Shown: positions 1-8,641 of the stretch, one piece after another | How positions within the stretch are numbered: position 1 is the stretch's first letter | Layout of the letters: each line of letters begins with the position of its first letter | Source: Cochliopodium minus | Taxonomy: Eukaryota; Discosea; Himatismenida; Cochliopodiidae | NCBI GenBank assembly: GCA_024220525.1 | Contig: JAMYWO010000532.1 | Location: forward strand, 7,962 to 19,714 | DNA: 11,753 bases | Reading direction: 5' to 3' | Notes under the pieces: model-generated | Database searches by the model: none | What the model saw: only the letters and a program-made list of their open reading frames with translations | Told to the model about the DNA's origin: nothing | Position numbers and translations under genes: made by a program

Positions 1-89
1 AATAAAAAATAAAAAATAATAAAATAATAAAATAAAAAATAAAAAATAAAAAATAAAAAATAAAAAATAAAAAATAATAAATAAAAAAT
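1..89. repeat. Intronic (TAAAAAA)n heptamer tract
   Basis: The left edge is mainly repeats of TAAAAAA with TAATAAAA interruptions, lying in the intron after the last visible PH-gene exon. It contains no coding signal. Confidence 0.85.
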
Positions 90-112
90 GAAATAAAAAA
101 ATAGTTTATTAC

Positions 113-3100
113 TTCTTGCAGTGCGAGGGTCCAAGAGATGCGCTCTTCCCAAGACTCACAAATCAAAGAGAGAATCACTTTCTCGTCAGAAGAGAGGATG
201 GTGAATGTGCATTCTTCTGAAACCAACGTGCATCCACACAAATTTTTGTTTGATCTGAATTTCAACAACTAAGAAAAAATAAAAACATAATAAAATAATG
301 AATAAAAAATAAAAAAAATAATGGAAATAATGAAAATAAAATAATGAATATAATTTATTAATAAATAAACTGATATTAATAAAATAATTAAAATAATAAA
401 TAAACTAAAATTAATAAAATGAAAAATAAAACTCAAATAAATTGACAAAAATAATTAAAATAAATTTTAGAAATAAAAAAATTGAAAAATCATAAAAAGT
501 TAATAAAAATCATAAAAAATTAATAAAATAAAAATAACAAATTTAAAAAAGAAATAAAAATAAATTAAAAAAAAATTTTTGACAAATTAAAAGAAATAAA
601 AATAGAATAGAATAAATAATAAATAAAATATAAAATTTTTTGTTACTCTGTCATCTCCATAACACAAAAAGTGAGAGTTTCTTATGAGATAAAAATTTTT
701 CTTCTTCGTTTTCCCATCAACGAGCCAACCGCTCTTGAAACATTGAATGAATTTGGAGGGAATGGCTTCTTTGTTGTTCAATGACTTTACCGCATTTCCG
801 GCTCTGAAAATACTGTTGTGAATGCAATAAAACCAATCTAATTTTTTTATATTTTTATTTTTATTAAAAAAAATTAAATTTTAATTTATTTAACATTTTA
901 GGTTTAAATTTTGTAATTTATTTTTAATTTTCTCAAAAATTTTTTATTTATTTGATTATTAAATTAATTTTTTGAATTTTAAATTTTTTATTCTCCGTTT
1001 GTTTTTAAATTTTTTTTACCTTCTTTTTCCCTTTGTTGTGACAAGATGTCTTTTGCAAAACTCTGCAACACAAAAATTTTGTCTAAAAAAAAAATTTTAA
1101 CAAATTTAAATTATTCTTTTTAACTTTAACGGGTGAAAGTATTTACTACAATTTATTTATTAATTAATTTTTAATTTTTACAATGTGAAATTTTTCATTT
1201 AAATTTTTTTTTTTAATTTAAATTTTTATTTTTCATTTCATTAATAATTTTTTAATTTTTATTTTTAATATAATTTTTATTAAAATTTTTATTTTTTAAT
1301 TTTTTAATTTAATTTTTTATTTTATTTTTTTAAAATTTTTTGAATTTTACGTTGAGGAGCATATATGGTCAAAGCACCCACTTTTTCGATGTTTTCTTTC
1401 ACACTGCAACCCAAAAGAGACTGGAGTCCCTTGTACAAAGAGGGAGGATCTGTTTTCCCCTCAAATGATTTATCGTACCACTGCAATATGTTGTCTCTCA
1501 GCCAGAACCACTTTTTCTCTTTTGCGTTTATTAACAACCACCCTATTAAAATAAATTGAAAAAATAAATTGAAAAAATTTTAAAAAATATTAATTAAAAA
1601 ATAAAGTCAAAATAAAGTAAATATTTTAGAATGATAAATTCAAATAATAATAAAAAAATTTTAAACATTTTAAAACAAAATTAATATCAAAAAAATTTAA
1701 TCAATAAACATGAAAAAAATTTAACATTAATAAAATGAAAGATAATAACAAAGCATTAATAAAAATGCAAAAAAAAAAAAAAAAATTAAAAAAAATTAGA
1801 TTAAAAATGAACCAAATTAATTCAATGTAAATTTAATCGAAAAAAAAAATTTTATTGAAAAAATTTTTCGATTTAAAAAAAAAAACAATTTAAAAAAATA
1901 TTTTTTATTATGTCACCTTTTTTTTCGAGTGTTTCTACTTCACGTTCTTTGGAGTTTTTGATCATGGGTCCAACCAAGATGGTGGCTCTGGTCAATGACC
2001 TGGAAACTCTTTCCAAAACCTTTTGTATTCACAAAAAAAAAATTTAATGATAAAATAATAATAAAAATAAAATAAATAAAAATACAAAATACAAAATATA
2101 AAATACAAAATACAAAATACAGAATACAAAATACAAAATACAAAATACAAATACAAATAAAAAATAAAAAATAAAAAATAAAATAATTGAAAATAAAAAG
2201 AAAAAATTTTTAAAAAATTTTAATGATAAAATAATAAAAATAAAAAGTAAAAATAAAAAATAAAAAATAAAAAATAAAAATAAAAAATAAATAAAAAAAT
2301 TTTTACTTGATTGATAACTTCAATCCAAAGTTCTTTCGCATTCTCGTTTTTGGCAGTGAAAAGGGTGGAGCCAAAAGAAGTGTTCACTCGAAAATCTGTC
2401 AAGCTCACTGTTTCCACTGAGCAGGTTGCAGAAAAGGCGATGTGGTCTTTCACCTAAATAAATATTAATAAATATTAATAAATATTAATAAATATAAATT
2501 TAAATATAAATTTAAATATTTTTTTTATTTTTTTTTTTAAAAAAATAAAATTATTCTTCTAAAAATTTTTAAATGATTTTTTTTTACTTTTTTAGGATCT
2601 ATTTCTCCAACAGGCTTGATTTGCATCCACTGCATCAACTCTCTGTCTAAAATCACCCAATATGAGTTTCCGTTCACTTTGAGATAATCTAAGTAAAAAA
2701 AATATTTTTATTTATTTTAAAAATAAAATTAAACAAAAATGATCTAAAAATTTAAAAAAATAATAAAAAAAAAATAAAATTGAATATAAAAAAAAAAAAA
2801 GATTTACCTTCTTTAAATATTTTCGCTATTCTCATTGTTTCAGGAAGTTTTTTGGAAGAAGGTTTTAAAAAAGTTTGTTGTGTTTGTGGGCTCTACAAAC
2901 AAAATTACAAAAGAAAAATAAAATGCATTGAAAAAAAACTTTTTGAAAAAAGTAATTACATTAACACTCTTGATTAAGGTGGCTTGTTTTGATGTGGAGA
3001 TGGATTTTTGTAACCTTTATTTTTTAAAAAAATTATTTTGAAATTAATTAAATTTTATCTTTATTCTTTAATTTATTTAATTATGAAAATAATTTTAATA

Positions 3101-4930
3101 ATTTAATTTTAAATTTTAATTTACTAATATTCAAATTAAAATTAAAATTAAAATTGTTATTTTAAATTAAATTTATTTTTAAATTTTCAATTTTTTTTTT
3201 TTATTTAACTTAATAAATTTTGATTTAAATTAATTTTTATTTTTTTTTTTATTTAAATACATCCCAGAGAGGGTTTTTAAAAAAAAATTTACATAGAAAT
3301 CCACTCATCTCTTTCAGTAATATCATCAGCTATCAAAATGAGTTTGTCCTGCATGGTCTTGATGACAAAAGCAGCCTTGTCAGTCTCAGGATCCTGCGCG
3401 ACAGTGGCCCTCCACAAAGAAATGCTCCCCTTTATTCTGTCGTCCGACTCCTTGTTGAACCACACGAGTGTATCACTTTTCAGCACAAAGTAGTTCAATA
3501 TTTTCTTGTCTTTGAATCTCAAATTCCCTTTTTTTTCCAAGTGCTATTTTTAAAAACGGAAAAAAAAATAAAAATTTTTTCACAAAAAAAAAAAGTATAA
3601 AATTTAATTAAGAAACATTTCTTAAAAATGAAAAAATGAAAAATTTAAAAAAACAATTTAAGAAACAAAAGAGTTCACAAAATTAAAAAAATTGAAATTC
3701 TTAATTTTGTTTTTGAAAAGATAAAAAAAATAATTTCTCAAAAATTTAAAAAACAGCTTCAAAAAAAAAAATTTAAAAAATTAATAAAACAGTTTCAAAA
3801 AAAATTTAAATTTTATAAAACAAAAACAAAAATGATTTACCATCAAAAGATCCATGTTGTTGAACTTTTCGCTATTTTTTTGAATGGAAGAATATCCCTT
3901 GATGTCGTTGAACCACCCGTTGGGGTTGTCGTAGGCAACGAGCTCCAAGTTCTTTCCTGAAGGGTTGATTATGACAAACTTTCTTTCCACCAATTCTGTC
4001 ACGTTGCAGTCCGCTAAATTCACTTTCCCATTTGACTTTAGCAAGAACTGGAAGTTTTTTGTTTCCTTTAAAATAAAATAATGAAATAAACAAAATTAAA
4101 AAACAATTTTTGATATAATAAAAAAAATAGTTTGTTTAATCCTCCCTTTAATAAAATTCAAATTTATTTTTATAAAATCAAAGAAAAAAAAAAACTGGAT
4201 TGAATTTAAAAATATATTAATTTCTTTCTGGATTCATCCTATTATACTTCATTAAGAATGAAATTGGAAATTTATATCGACATTATCTGACAAATATAAA
4301 TTTCAATTTGAAATTCCAGAAAATTTTCTAGATATTGAAAGAATTTGGGGATGTATTCTTGCGAATCTAGATTGAATGATTGTATGAATAACATTTCCCA
4401 ATGAAAAGGATTATTTAATTGATTATATTTTCGTCAAATACAATCCTTTGGCTTTTATAAAAAATCTATATCAACATTCAAAATAATAATATCATTCATA
4501 TAACAGATTCAATAGAAGATATGTCCAAATCGAGATAGATTCTCAAAATTTATATTTTTTTTTTTTTTTTTTACCATTGTTATTGGAACCCCTTTGGCGT
4601 ACCAATATAATTCTCCATCATTCATCAATATCAAGAATTTGTTCTTATTGTTCTTCTTTAGCCATCCATATCTTATGACCTATTAAATTAATAAAATGAA
4701 ATATATTAAATAGAGGTAAATATGTTATATAAAATTTTAGATTTCCAAATCCACTGGACAAATTGCAAATATATTTTAAAATGATCAACATAATCTTGAT
4801 ATAATTTTAATTGGTGTCTTAGAATTGAAATATTGGATCAAATATCGAGATCTTATTTCATTTTTGGGAATCTATAGAACAAATATAAATAAAAAAAATG
4901 ATGTCATTATACCTTTCTTTTCTCATCCAT
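113..4930 (-). CDS. Tandem PH-domain protein, 5' part (13 exons, 3' end off window)
   Basis: Partial gene read right to left: 564 codons, starting at ATG 4930-4928, with a donor at 112/111 leading off the window. Exons: 4913-4930, 4575-4679, 3841-4065, 3293-3543, 2960-3014, 2808-2892, 2588-2688, 2307-2453, 1917-2019, 1351-1542, 1020-1082, 647-837, 113-268. All joins keep frame with GT-AG introns. The product holds five PH domains in a row (about residues 10-104, 119-207, 244-331, 362-458, 483-562) separated by short linkers, and no other recognised domain. Each shows the PH pattern of a first strand (often GWL), a hydrophobic second strand, a W/Y/C-Y third strand and a C-terminal helix with Trp. 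PH domains bind phosphoinositides or proteins at membranes; ligands here cannot be predicted. No signal peptide or membrane segment is seen. The first coding exon is only 18 nt and rests on phase and the lack of another ATG, so the start is the least certain part. Confidence 0.85.
119..736 (-). other. PH domain 5 of the tandem-PH protein
   Basis: Residues about 483-562, over exons 12 and 13. It begins KSGWLVDGKTKKKNFYLI, with the most basic first loop of the five, and has SHFLCYGD as third strand. It ends ERISWTLALQE with the conserved helix Trp at 558. The domain is complete in the window; the protein continues past a donor at 112. Confidence 0.82.
809..1923 (-). other. PH domain 4 of the tandem-PH protein
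   Basis: Residues about 362-458, over exons 9-12. It begins GGWLLINAKEKKWFWLRD and NILQWYDKS, and ends EDWFYCIHNSI with the helix Trp at 450. The stretch between the third and later strands is longer than in the other copies (GKTDPPSLYKGLQSLLG). The splice joining exon 9 to exon 10 creates the first Gly of GGWL from G plus GG. Confidence 0.8.
2081..2150. repeat. Intronic (AATACAA)n minisatellite, ten 7-bp units
   Basis: Ten contiguous 7-base units AATACAA, two of them variant (AATATAA at 2095-2101 and AATACAG at 2116-2122), in the PH-gene intron between exons 8 and 9. It is followed at about 2158-2185 by TAAAAAA units. The period of 7 is not a multiple of three, so the repetitive minus-strand reading frame through it is an artefact. 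Confidence 0.92.
2245..2295. repeat. Intronic (TAAAAAA)n heptamer tract
   Basis: About seven TAAAAAA units, some one base short, in the same intron as the AATACAA array. It ends about ten bases from the donor of exon 8. Confidence 0.8.
2307..2817 (-). other. PH domain 3 of the tandem-PH protein
   Basis: Residues about 244-331, over exons 6-8. It reads DYLKVNGNSYWVILD, LMQWMQIK, then STLFTAKNENAKELWIEVI with the helix Trp at 323. The first loop (VNGNS) lacks the basic residues seen in the other copies, so this copy is the least likely to bind phosphoinositides in the classical way. Confidence 0.82.
2457..2518. repeat. Intronic 10-bp and 12-bp tandem repeats
   Basis: Three copies of AATATTAATA at 2461-2490, then two copies of AATATAAATTTA. 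They lie directly beside the acceptor of PH-gene exon 8, so the branch-point region of this intron is itself repeat sequence. Confidence 0.85.
2993..3537 (-). other. PH domain 2 of the tandem-PH protein
   Basis: Residues about 119-207. Strands KGNLRFKDKK, LNYFVLKSD and TLVWFNKES are followed by an FVIKTMQDKLILIADD core and the helix ERDEWISM, with Trp-197 in the invariant position. The beta1-beta2 loop is basic. Nearly the whole domain lies in one 251-nt exon, with only the end of the helix in the next exon. Confidence 0.85.
3877..4670 (-). other. PH domain 1 of the tandem-PH protein
   Basis: Residues about 10-104, spread over exons 2 and 3. It begins YGWLKKNNKNKFLILM, with a basic beta1-beta2 loop of the kind that often contacts phosphoinositide headgroups, and continues to LYWYAKG. 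The C-terminal helix carries Trp-92 (GWFNDIKGY). A phase-0 intron follows the third strand. The domain call is firm; lipid binding is inference. Confidence 0.8.
4066..4574 (-). other. Intron 2 of the PH gene (509 nt), mixed composition
   Basis: This is the longest intron of the PH gene. The part next to exon 3 (to about 4190) is homopolymer-rich. The rest, 4190-4555, is more complex AT-rich sequence, and a poly-T run (4556-4572) abuts the donor of exon 2. No coding potential or RNA gene was recognised in it. Confidence 0.7.
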
Positions 4931-5205
4931 TTCTTGAATGAATTTTATTTTAATTTTTAAATATAAACAAAGATTCCAACAAAAAAATAGCTATTTACGA
5001 GATGCTCAAATAGAATTCCAAAATGATGTGATAATCCAAAATGTTGTATTGATTGGAGATTGCAAATAAATTGCCAAATGTGAACAAAATTTTAAACTAT
5101 AATCGATTTAATCGAAACAATCATTTCATCTTCTATGTTAATATGTTATTCCTTCAAAAATAAAGAAATTTTATCTCAATATGTTTTTTAATTTACAATA
5201 TTCTA
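4931..5205. other. Gap between DUF488 gene 3' end and PH gene 5' end
   Basis: 275 bp that should hold the 3' UTR of the DUF488 gene and the promoter of the PH gene, both on the minus strand. On the minus strand the frame stays open for at least 16 codons upstream of the PH-gene ATG but contains no further ATG, so no longer start is evident. No TATA-like or other element stands out from the AT background. Confidence 0.6.
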
Positions 5206-5965
5206 TTATAGATGCTTCAAATTTACATTGAAATGCAAATGGAGATAGCCAGAAACAGAATTTCTATGGCAAATCTCCCTATGCTTGCATGCACAAAGAA
5301 TAGCAACATTGGATTTATCTTTGTGGGAGATCAATTCCTGACGGAGCCTCCTTGTGACGAATTCGCCAGATATCTTGAGGAATTCGATGTATGCATTCTC
5401 ACCATAAAGAGGATCGTTGTTATCTTTGAACATGTTGCCCAATTCAATGAGATGGAGGTAGGAGATGCCTGCATTCTGAAGATTTTTGGAGAATTTATCT
5501 CCCTCAAAGTCTTTATTGTATGAATTTGGCCTGATTCTTATATCCACCAATAATCCCACATTTCCTTTATACAATCTATCTATGAATTCTTGGATATTAC
5601 TTTGGAAAAGAATCGAAATGATAAATAAGTCATTTGATTGGTTTTGGAAAAAAATTTTCTTACTCATCTCCATATCCTATTGTATACAAGGTCAATCCTT
5701 CTATATCCAAATTTTCTGGTATCTTCATTGCTTCTTTGCTTTCATATGCATAAGATTTATGTTCTTTCTTCTTGTTTTTATTATTATTATTTGTATTGTT
5801 ACTGTTTGTATTTTTTTCAGATTTCAAAACAACCTTTACATTATTTTTGTTTGTATTGTTTTTGGATTGATTATTATCACCATTTATACTTGAATTGTTG
5901 TTATTATTGTTTTTCCTTTCATTTTTAGGAACATATTTCATTTTGGATGCAAAATCATTGAACAT
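5206..5965 (-). CDS. DUF488 family protein with Asn-rich N-terminal extension
   Basis: Two exons, 5664-5965 and 5206-5599, joined across a 64-nt intron (gtaaga...ccaaag), give 231 residues. The start is ATG 5965-5963; upstream the frame has no earlier ATG before a stop. Residues 1-92 are low complexity, with Asn runs at 19-24, 28-42 and 52-64. Residues about 93-231 match DUF488: the opening motif YTIGYGDDNIQEFIDRL, then LLVDIRIRPNS, and the terminal CACKHREICHR (Cys-203, Cys-205, Cys-211, His-212, Arg-213) corresponding to the family's C-x-(n)-CHR signature. DUF488 proteins are mostly bacterial and archaeal and their function is unresolved; none is claimed here. The splice completes the codon for Asp-101 inside the opening motif, which supports the join. 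No targeting signal is evident. The domain is full length and looks intact, so the gene is probably functional and possibly of bacterial origin. Confidence 0.85.
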
Positions 5966-6237
5966 TCTCAAATAATATCTTTGGTCAATTTTTTAAAAAT
6001 TTTGTTTATTTGATCTAATTTTCTTAATCATGCTGTTCCTATTGATACGTTTCTTATATTTTTCTCAGTTTAAGAATATCTTCATGATAAATTTTTTTTA
6101 TATTTATATTTATAACGAAAAATCTTTAATATGAATCGAATGATTCAGAAAAAGATACATTGATGTTGATTTAAAAAAAAATATGAATGTTTTTATAATA
6201 TAATATAACATTTTATTTTTAAAAATCTTTTCTAAAT
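5966..6237. other. Gap between DUF488 5' end and cupredoxin A 3' end
   Basis: 272 bp without a supported gene; it should contain the cupredoxin A 3' UTR and the DUF488 promoter. An in-frame stop lies upstream of the DUF488 ATG. A CAAAG just upstream of that ATG could be a splice acceptor for a 5' non-coding exon, but this is not demonstrable here. Confidence 0.5.
6212..6217 (-). terminator. Possible AATAAA polyadenylation signal of cupredoxin A
   Basis: AATAAA on the minus strand, 20 nt after the stop codon of cupredoxin A. The position suits a poly(A) signal, but the hexamer is common by chance in this AT-rich DNA. Confidence 0.3.
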
Positions 6238-6887
6238 TTAGAACATCAACATTGAAATCAAAAGGATTACAAGTGCAGAGATGGTGATGGTGGATGATGG
6301 AGAAACAGTGAATCTGAATTTCATGTTTTGATCACTTTTAAATTGATTATAAGAAAATAAATGAGAAAATGAGAAAGGTGATTCTAATATATAGATTTAT
6401 CAGTTGATGTTTTCATTATTATTTTGTGTTTTTTTTAATTTACCAATGGAATCCACATGCAGTGTAAATGGTTTTATCAAATTGAGCAGATCCAACCTAA
6501 TATATGAAATAAAAACCATCAAAATTCAAATTGGTTTTTAAAATATTTACCAAGAAAGAATAAGTTGACCCAGGTGCTTGAGCATCAGGAGCAGCAGGAG
6601 ATTTGAATCCATTAAGATTGAAAACACAAGTATTTCCAATTGTTTCTCTTACATTGTGTCCAGATGAATTAAATTTAAAAAAAATGGTATCTCCAACTCT
6701 TACATTTAATGAAGTTGGATCAAATACAAGATTTCCATTAGGAGCAACAATCACATCATAGGCTTTTTTGAATTGTAAAAGGAAATTTGATTTTTGAGAA
6801 TTAAAAGAGAAATTAAAGTTTACTTGTTTGTGCAACAACCAATGAAAATACAGCAATTAATACAATCAAAAAGGATTTCATGAACAT
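6238..6887 (-). CDS. Cupredoxin A: secreted, probably GPI-anchored blue copper protein
   Basis: Four exons, 6824-6887, 6551-6762, 6444-6496 and 6238-6334, give 141 residues from ATG 6887-6885; a second ATG two codons on would give 139, matching its paralogues. Residues 1-20 are a signal peptide (MFMKSFLIVLIAVFSLVVAQ). The cupredoxin fold follows: LVFDPTSLNVRVGDTIFF, then GHNVRE with ligand His-57, and the carboxy loop CGFHCDQNM with Cys-106, His-109 and Met-114. The spacing C-x2-H-x4-M is that of plastocyanin. Cys-67 and Cys-110 match the phytocyanin disulfide, whose second Cys directly follows the ligand His. N53-S-S is a glycosylation sequon. Residues about 121-141 are a Ser/Thr stretch then a hydrophobic tail, like a GPI signal. 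The last exon is needed: without it the frame ends one codon after His-109. Likely a cell-surface electron-transfer protein; the redox partner is unknown. Confidence 0.88.
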
Positions 6888-7202
6888 CTTTTATAAATTA
6901 TTTTTTTCTTTTTTTTTTATTTTATTTTAAAATATTATTAATTTATTGGAGAAAAGAAAGATTGGAATGCATAAACTTTGGTTTGTTTAACATTTATTAA
7001 ATCTTCCAATCTCTTTTGATTTTCACTTTGATGCTTATTTTCTTTTTTAAATTTCTGATTTTTCTTTAATTTGGATTTTGATTTTAATTAATAAGAAAAA
7101 TTGGAAAAATCAAAAATCAAAGTCGGAGATTAGTTAAATAATATTCTTTTTTTTTTAATCGTTTCATAGCATACAAATAATTTATGAGAAAAAAATAAAT
7201 TA
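6888..7202. other. Gap between cupredoxins A and B
   Basis: 315 bp holding the cupredoxin A promoter and the cupredoxin B 3' flank. It contains a 20-bp sequence repeated in an intron of cupredoxin C and a hairpin that overlaps the cupredoxin B stop codon. The upstream element shared by B and C was not found in front of A. Confidence 0.6.
7112..7131. repeat. 20-bp repeat, intergenic copy
   Basis: AAAAATCAAAGTCGGAGATT here is identical to 9006-9025. The sequence just left of both copies is also loosely alike, each containing a gattttaatta-like stretch. The GTCGGAG core is unusually GC-rich for this intergenic DNA. Confidence 0.85.
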
Positions 7203-7204
7203 TT
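7176..7204 (-). terminator. AT hairpin at the stop codon and 3' UTR of cupredoxin B
   Basis: Perfect 10-base arms 7176-7185 and 7195-7204 (AATAATTTAT and its complement) enclose a 9-base loop; the right arm overlaps the TAA stop. The matching flank of cupredoxin C (8616-8643) keeps only a 7-bp core of the stem. It may shape the 3' end of the mRNA, but an all-AT stem may also be chance. Confidence 0.35.
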
Positions 7205-7808
7205 AGAAGATGAACAAAGAAATCAAAAGAATGAGAGCAAAAGAAAAAGCAATGGTTGAGGAAGAGCTGACAGTGAATTGAAATTTCATGTTTTGGGGAC
7301 TGTATTTTGTTAGAAAGAAAATTGATTTAAAAAAAGTTTAGAAAAATGAAAAATTATAAATATTTTAATTAATTTCTTGAAATATTCTTATTTTAAAAAA
7401 GTGTGATTTTTTACCATCTTGGACCTGATGCAGCATACAAGGTTTGTCCTTTATCTCCTGTTCCTACAACATAAGTATATTGGGATCCAGCTGGTTCGGT
7501 ATTTGGGGAGTTTGCAGATTGGAATCCATTAGGTTTGAATACACAGGTATCTTCAATAGTTTGTCTCACATTGTTTCCAGTGGAATTAAATTGGAAGATG
7601 ATAGAATCAGCAACATTGACATTCAAAGAACTTGGAGAGAACACTGAAGCTCCTTCAGGTCCAACAACAACATTGTAATCTGCAAAAAGAAAAGAAAATG
7701 ATTAAATATGAGGGGAATTATTTTAATGATTGATTTTGATTTTTTTTTACTTGTTCCAAATGCAATAGCGATAAAAGCGAATAAGATAGCGATCAAGTAA
7801 AATTTCAT
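7203..7808 (-). CDS. Cupredoxin-like protein B, copper ligands lost
   Basis: Three exons, 7751-7808, 7415-7679 and 7203-7299, encode 139 residues from ATG 7808-7806. It has a signal peptide (residues 1-18, MKFYLIAILFAFIAIAFG), the cupredoxin body and a hydrophobic C-terminal tail (STIAFSFALILLISLFIF) like a GPI signal. Aligned to cupredoxin A it keeps the disulfide pair Cys-65/Cys-108, the N51-S-T sequon and Met-112. The ligand His is Asn-55, the ligand Cys is Ser-104 and the second His is Arg-107, so a blue copper site is not possible. Plant early-nodulin-like proteins are a known case of phytocyanins that lost copper and became structural surface proteins; a similar role is inferred here. 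The final exon restores Cys-108 from TG plus T. The frame is intact, so this is a functional-looking paralogue and not a pseudogene. Confidence 0.88.
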
Positions 7809-8032
7809 TTTTGATTTTTTTTTTTTATTTTTATTTATATTTTATTATTTTTAATTTTTTTATTTTTTTTCATCTTTTACTTTGATAATTAATATTTTTA
7901 AAAATCAACACAGTAATTATTAAAAAAATCAATTATATCAAAAGATAAAGAAGATTCATTCATAGAATTGATTTATCCTTGAGTTAAAATAGAGTTAAAA
8001 TTATTATTTTTTTTTTTTGTTTGATTTTAATA

Positions 8033-8072
8033 ATTCACAGAAAAAAAAAATGCTTTGGAGATATCACCTTTT
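8033..8072 (-). promoter_or_regulatory. Conserved upstream element, cupredoxin B copy
   Basis: Lies about 225-265 bp upstream of the cupredoxin B ATG. It shares ATTCACAG plus an A10 run (18 identical bases) and ATCACCTTTT with 9623-9660, joined by a similar CTTTGGAGAT-like spacer. On the gene strand it reads AAAAGGTGAT ... T10 ... CTGTGAAT. Conservation inside otherwise divergent intergenic DNA suggests a promoter or transcription-factor site. Confidence 0.55.
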
Positions 8073-8268
8073 TTTTTTTTATTAAGTACAATCAAAGGAA
8101 GCAAAACATTAGGTTTTTGCAAACATTGAATCAACAAGTTAAAAATCAATTATTGATGAAATACTAATTTAAATTTTGAAGTTTCTTTAAAAAATCATTT
8201 CTGGATTCTAAGAGTATCAGAGATTAGAAGTTTTAAAATCAGAGTTTAATATAATTTGTTCTGTTGAA

Positions 8269-8288
8269 CAAAAAGAGTACTCTTTTTG
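8269..8288. repeat. 20-bp perfect palindrome in the B-C gap
   Basis: CAAAAAGAGTACTCTTTTTG is its own reverse complement, with 10-base arms and no loop, centred between 8278 and 8279. The flanking bases are not complementary. It lies about 460 bp upstream of cupredoxin B and 350 bp downstream of cupredoxin C. It could bind a dimeric protein or form a hairpin; function is unknown. Confidence 0.8.
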
Positions 8289-8641
8289 AATGTGCAGATT
8301 AATACTTTTTGGTTTTCAAAGATGATATTTTATTTATCCAAATTCTTGTTCTTGGACACTATCATTATGAATTCATTTTTCGGTTTTTTAGTTTCTTTTC
8401 ACACTTTGAATGTTATGATAATACAAATTCTTTTCACAATTTTATTTTCTAAAAAAAATGATTTTATTAATTTTATCTTTATCATTTAAGAACAAGAAAT
8501 TTAAAGTAAAACTTAAGATGAAGACCAAAAATGATAACTTTCAAATCTCTTTTAAATTTTTTAATTTGAAAAAAAAGATAAATAAAATTCGATTGATTTT
8601 GATCAAAAACATACAGATAATTTGTGTGAAAAAATAAATTA

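Larger units (their letters stand above)
7809..8641. other. Gap between cupredoxins B and C (833 bp)
   Basis: No supported gene. On the right (8609-8641) is a 3' flank duplicated from, or into, the flank of cupredoxin B (7169-7202). In the middle is a 20-bp palindrome (8269-8288). On the left is the cupredoxin B promoter with a conserved element (8033-8072). An open frame at 8286-8489 on the plus strand resembles nothing and is not called. Confidence 0.65.

Noticed and set aside
2081-2150. Repeat array as a CRISPR or coding repeat
   Set aside because: The units are contiguous 7-mers without spacers, inside a spliceosomal intron. The period is not a multiple of three.
5212-5928. Long plus-strand open frames across the DUF488 gene
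   Set aside because: They are antisense to a gene with a recognised domain. Their Phe/Tyr/Ile-rich content is the complement of the Asn/Lys-rich tract, with no family resemblance.
5966-5971. Start of the DUF488 protein two codons upstream at TTG
   Set aside because: Nuclear eukaryotic genes normally start at ATG, and ATG 5965 lies in the same frame.
8286-8489. Plus-strand 67-codon open frame in the B-C gap
   Set aside because: It begins at a TTG inside the palindrome, is hydrophobic AT-rich sequence with no known domain, and has no paired splice or promoter signal.
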